This document shows positions 55,419-57,853 of a stretch of DNA of 57,853 nucleotides, piece after piece (position 1 is the first letter of the stretch; every line of letters begins with the position of its first letter). The notes beneath the pieces were generated by a model. It did no database searches, was not told the origin of the DNA, and was given only the letters and a program-made list of their open reading frames with translations. A program made the translations under genes and the position numbers. The stretch comes from Acinetobacter lwoffii. Its GTDB lineage: Bacteria > Pseudomonadota > Gammaproteobacteria > Pseudomonadales > Moraxellaceae. The stretch lies in contig SPVA01000078.1 of assembly GCA_013530545.1 (NCBI GenBank), forward strand, positions 1-57,853, written 5' to 3'.

Positions 55419-57554
55419 ATGGCACGTCAAACCCCAATTTCTCGTTATCGTAACATTGGTATTTCTGCGCACATTGATGCGGGTAAAACCACAACTACAG
55501 AACGTATTTTGTTCTACACAGGTGTATCTCACAAAATTGGTGAAGTACACGATGGTGCAGCAACAATGGACTGGATGGAGCAAGAGCAAGAACGTGGTAT
55601 TACCATTACTTCTGCTGCTACGACTACATTCTGGTCAGGTATGTCTAAACAGTTCCCTGAACACCGTATCAACGTAATTGATACACCGGGACACGTTGAC
55701 TTCACAATTGAAGTTGAACGTTCTATGCGTGTTCTTGATGGTGCGTGTATGGTTTACTGTGCTGTAGGTGGTGTACAACCTCAGTCTGAAACTGTATGGC
55801 GTCAAGCGAACAAATACCAAGTGCCTCGTTTAGCATTCGTGAACAAGATGGACCGTACTGGTGCCAACTTCTTCCGTGTTGTTGAACAAATGAAGACACG
55901 TTTAGGTGCATCTCCAGTACCTGTAGTAATCCCTGTTGGCGCTGAAGAAAACTTCCAAGGCGTAATCGACTTGATCGAAATGAAAGCGATCATTTGGGAC
56001 GAAGCTTCACAAGGTATGAAGTTTGAATACGGTGAAATCCCGGCTGAACTTCAAGAAACTGCTGAAGAATGGCGTATAAACATGGTTGAAGCTGCTGCTG
56101 AAGCTTCTGAAGAGTTAATGGATGAATACCTGAATAATGGCGATTTGACTAAAGAACAAATCGTTGCTGGTCTACGTGTCCAAACTTTGGCTTGTCAAAT
56201 TCAACCAATGCTTTGTGGTACAGCATTCAAAAACAAAGGTGTTCAACGTATGTTGGACGCAGTAATTGAATTCTTACCGTCGCCTACAGAAGTTAAAGCG
56301 ATTGAAGGTGTTCTTGACGATAAGGCTGAAACTAAAGCGATTCGTGAAGCATCTGACGAAGCTCCGTTCTCTGCACTTGCGTTCAAAATCATGAACGACA
56401 AATTCGTAGGTAACTTAACTTTCGTACGTGTTTACTCTGGTGTTCTTAAACAAGGTGATTCTGTTTATAACCCAGTTAAATCTAAACGTGAACGTATCGG
56501 CCGTATCGTGCAAATGCACGCGAACGATCGTCAAGACGTTGAAGAAATTCGTGCGGGTGATATCGCTGCGTGTGTAGGTCTTAAAGACGTAACTACAGGT
56601 GATACACTTTGTGATGAGAAAAATGTCATCACACTTGAGCGTATGGAATTCCCAGAGCCAGTAATTGCATTGGCTGTTGAACCAAAAACTAAAGCTGACC
56701 AAGAAAAAATGTCAATTGCTTTAGGTCGTTTGGCTAAGGAAGATCCATCATTCCGCGTTCGTACTGATGAAGAGTCAGGTCAAACAATCATCGCTGGTAT
56801 GGGTGAACTTCACCTTGACATTATTGTTGACCGTATGAAGCGTGAATTCGGTGTTGAAGCAAACATTGGTAAACCAATGGTTTCTTACCGTGAAACGATC
56901 AAAAAGTCAGTTGAGCAAGAAGGTAAATTCGTTCGTCAAACTGGTGGTAAAGGTAAATTTGGTCACGTATACGTACGTTTAGAGCCAATGGATGCTGATG
57001 CTGGTAAAGACTACGAGTTCGTTGAAGAAGTTGTTGGTGGTGTAGTTCCTAAAGAATTCTTCGGTGCTGTGGATAAAGGTATCCAAGAGCGTATGAAGAA
57101 TGGTGTCCTTGCTGGTTACCCAGTTGTAGGCATCAAAGCTACATTGTTTGACGGTTCTTACCACGATGTCGATTCGGACGAATTATCGTTCAAGATGGCT
57201 GGTTCTTATGCCTTCCGTGACGGTTTCATGAAAGCGGATCCTATCCTTCTTGAACCTATCATGAAAGTTGAAGTAGAAACTCCAGAAGACTACATGGGCG
57301 ATATCATGGGTGACTTAAACCGTCGTCGTGGTATGGTTCAAGGTATGGATGACTTGCCTGGCGGTACTAAAGCAATTAAAGCTGAAGTTCCACTTGCAGA
57401 GATGTTTGGTTACGCGACTCAAATGCGTTCTATGTCTCAAGGCCGTGCAACATACTCTATGGAATTTGCTAAATATGCTGAAACTCCACGTAACGTGGCT
57501 GAAGGCATCATTTCTAAATTCCAGTCTGGCGGTAAAAAAGGTGACGACGAGTAA
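55419..57554 (+). CDS. fusA: Translation elongation factor G
   Basis: 711 aa from ATG 55419 ([20 protein letters not shown]), chosen by family alignment. A nearer-SD ATG at 55407 would add only MLEI. GTPase motifs are [15 protein letters not shown] (G1), [10 protein letters not shown] (G2), DTPGHVDFT (G3) and [10 protein letters not shown] (G4). Domains II-V follow with [18 protein letters not shown] and the C-terminal [17 protein letters not shown]. It drives translocation and, with RRF, recycling. It shows strong optimal-codon bias. It is the third gene of the operon, and its translation start follows the structured spacer. Confidence 0.98.
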   Translation: MARQTPISRYRNIGISAHIDAGKTTTTERILFYTGVSHKIGEVHDGAATMDWMEQEQERGITITSAATTTFWSGMSKQFPEHRINVIDTPGHVDFTIEVERSMRVLDGACMVYCAVGGVQPQSETVWRQANKYQVPRLAFVNKMDRTGANFFRVVEQMKTRLGASPVPVVIPVGAEENFQGVIDLIEMKAIIWDEASQGMKFEYGEIPAELQETAEEWRINMVEAAAEASEELMDEYLNNGDLTKEQIVAGLRVQTLACQIQPMLCGTAFKNKGVQRMLDAVIEFLPSPTEVKAIEGVLDDKAETKAIREASDEAPFSALAFKIMNDKFVGNLTFVRVYSGVLKQGDSVYNPVKSKRERIGRIVQMHANDRQDVEEIRAGDIAACVGLKDVTTGDTLCDEKNVITLERMEFPEPVIALAVEPKTKADQEKMSIALGRLAKEDPSFRVRTDEESGQTIIAGMGELHLDIIVDRMKREFGVEANIGKPMVSYRETIKKSVEQEGKFVRQTGGKGKFGHVYVRLEPMDADAGKDYEFVEEVVGGVVPKEFFGAVDKGIQERMKNGVLAGYPVVGIKATLFDGSYHDVDSDELSFKMAGSYAFRDGFMKADPILLEPIMKVEVETPEDYMGDIMGDLNRRRGMVQGMDDLPGGTKAIKAEVPLAEMFGYATQMRSMSQGRATYSMEFAKYAETPRNVAEGIISKFQSGGKKGDDE

Positions 57555-57603
57555 TCTTTCGATTACTATAAGCCCAAACTAATTCATAGTTAAAAACCAA
57601 GTG

Positions 57604-57626
57604 CTCATGCAGTGATCCTGCATGAG
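57604..57626 (+). repeat. Perfect stem-loop in the fusA-tuf spacer
   Basis: CTCATGCAG-TGATC-CTGCATGAG: nine pairs and a 5-base loop, 21 bases before the tuf ATG. No T-run follows, so it is not a normal terminator; mRNA processing or translational tuning is possible. Confidence 0.6.
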
Positions 57627-57647
57627 TAGTTTAAAAAGGAAGATCTC

Positions 57648-57853
57648 ATGGCTAAGGCTAAGTTTGAACGTAATAAGCCACACGTTAACGTGGGCACAAT
57701 TGGTCACGTTGACCATGGTAAAACAACTTTAACAGCTGCAATTGCAACTGTATGTGCGAAGAAATTCGGTGGCGAAGCGAAAGACTACGCTGCAATCGAC
57801 TCTGCACCAGAAGAAAAAGCACGTGGTATTACAATTAATACTTCACACGTAGA
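57648..57853 (+). CDS. tuf: Translation elongation factor Tu (partial, 5' part)
   Basis: The first 68 codons are present and the window end cuts the gene. [19 protein letters not shown] is followed by the G1 motif [10 protein letters not shown] (residues 19-28) and the G2 region [13 protein letters not shown]-Tu delivers aminoacyl-tRNA to the ribosome. AAGGAAG precedes the ATG. Downstream of fusA it forms the end of the str operon. Codon bias is the strongest in the window along with fusA. Confidence 0.97.
   Translation, partial: MAKAKFERNKPHVNVGTIGHVDHGKTTLTAAIATVCAKKFGGEAKDYAAIDSAPEEKARGITINTSHV

Overview
The window looks like a core chromosomal segment of an Acinetobacter-type gammaproteobacterium (Moraxellaceae). 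The reasons are the gene content and order: a paa cluster ending in paaK-paaX-paaY, ypjD/ffh, smc-zipA-ligA, a HemJ-type protoporphyrinogen oxidase, dadA-alr-ridA-cycA behind a divergent Lrp-family regulator, and the rpsL-rpsG-fusA-tuf operon. The protein sequences also have an Acinetobacter flavour. G+C looks moderate to low by eye (not computed). I saw no insertion sequence, prophage, integron, CRISPR array, tRNA or rRNA.

Layout. 1-4351: end of the phenylacetate catabolic cluster (paaH tail, thiolase, paaK, paaX, paaY). 4468-7629: a methyltransferase, the cytochrome-assembly-like ypjD, and ffh. 7781-9096: two tandem RBBP9-type hydrolases, the second without its nucleophilic serine. 9050-12287: coaX and birA on the minus strand, then a TauE-type permease and a GntR regulator. 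12299-18867: smc, zipA and ligA. 18939-20813: an SDR reductase and a heme-ligand-less bacterioferritin. 20869-36384: the most distinctive block. A TonB-dependent receptor with its own tonB-exbB-exbD-exbD is divergent from two peptide-binding proteins, a secreted M3 peptidase and an OppB/OppC/fused OppDF-type transporter. 36441-41679: rluB, scpB, scpA, small unknown genes, yciO and epmC. 41777-44816: yceD, rpmF, fabD, fabG and acpP. 44999-50585: kbp and the D-/L-alanine catabolic locus. 50645-54108: hemJ, fabB and an EcsC-family gene. 54265 to the end: the str operon, cut inside tuf.

How the genes work together. The 20.9-36.4 kb block encodes every step of a route from outside the cell to the cytoplasm: outer-membrane receptor, energy transducer, two periplasmic binding proteins, periplasmic peptidase, and inner-membrane ABC importer. 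It is most simply read as an oligopeptide or peptide-conjugate scavenging system. Smc (12.3 kb) and ScpA/ScpB (37.5-38.9 kb) together make a complete Smc-ScpAB condensin. yceD-rpmF-fabD-fabG-acpP links L32 synthesis to fatty-acid synthesis, and fabB is nearby.

Main points for follow-up: a BirA with Gln at the position of E. coli Arg118; a 47-residue L32 lacking an internal loop; the pseudo-hydrolase; a compact RNA structure between rpsG and fusA; promoters followed directly by U-tailed hairpins ahead of ligA and rpsL; a nearly leaderless yceD; and palindromic operators ahead of the GntR gene and bfr. All coordinates, motifs and stems were read by eye. No database or folding program was run, and comparisons with named family members come from memory.
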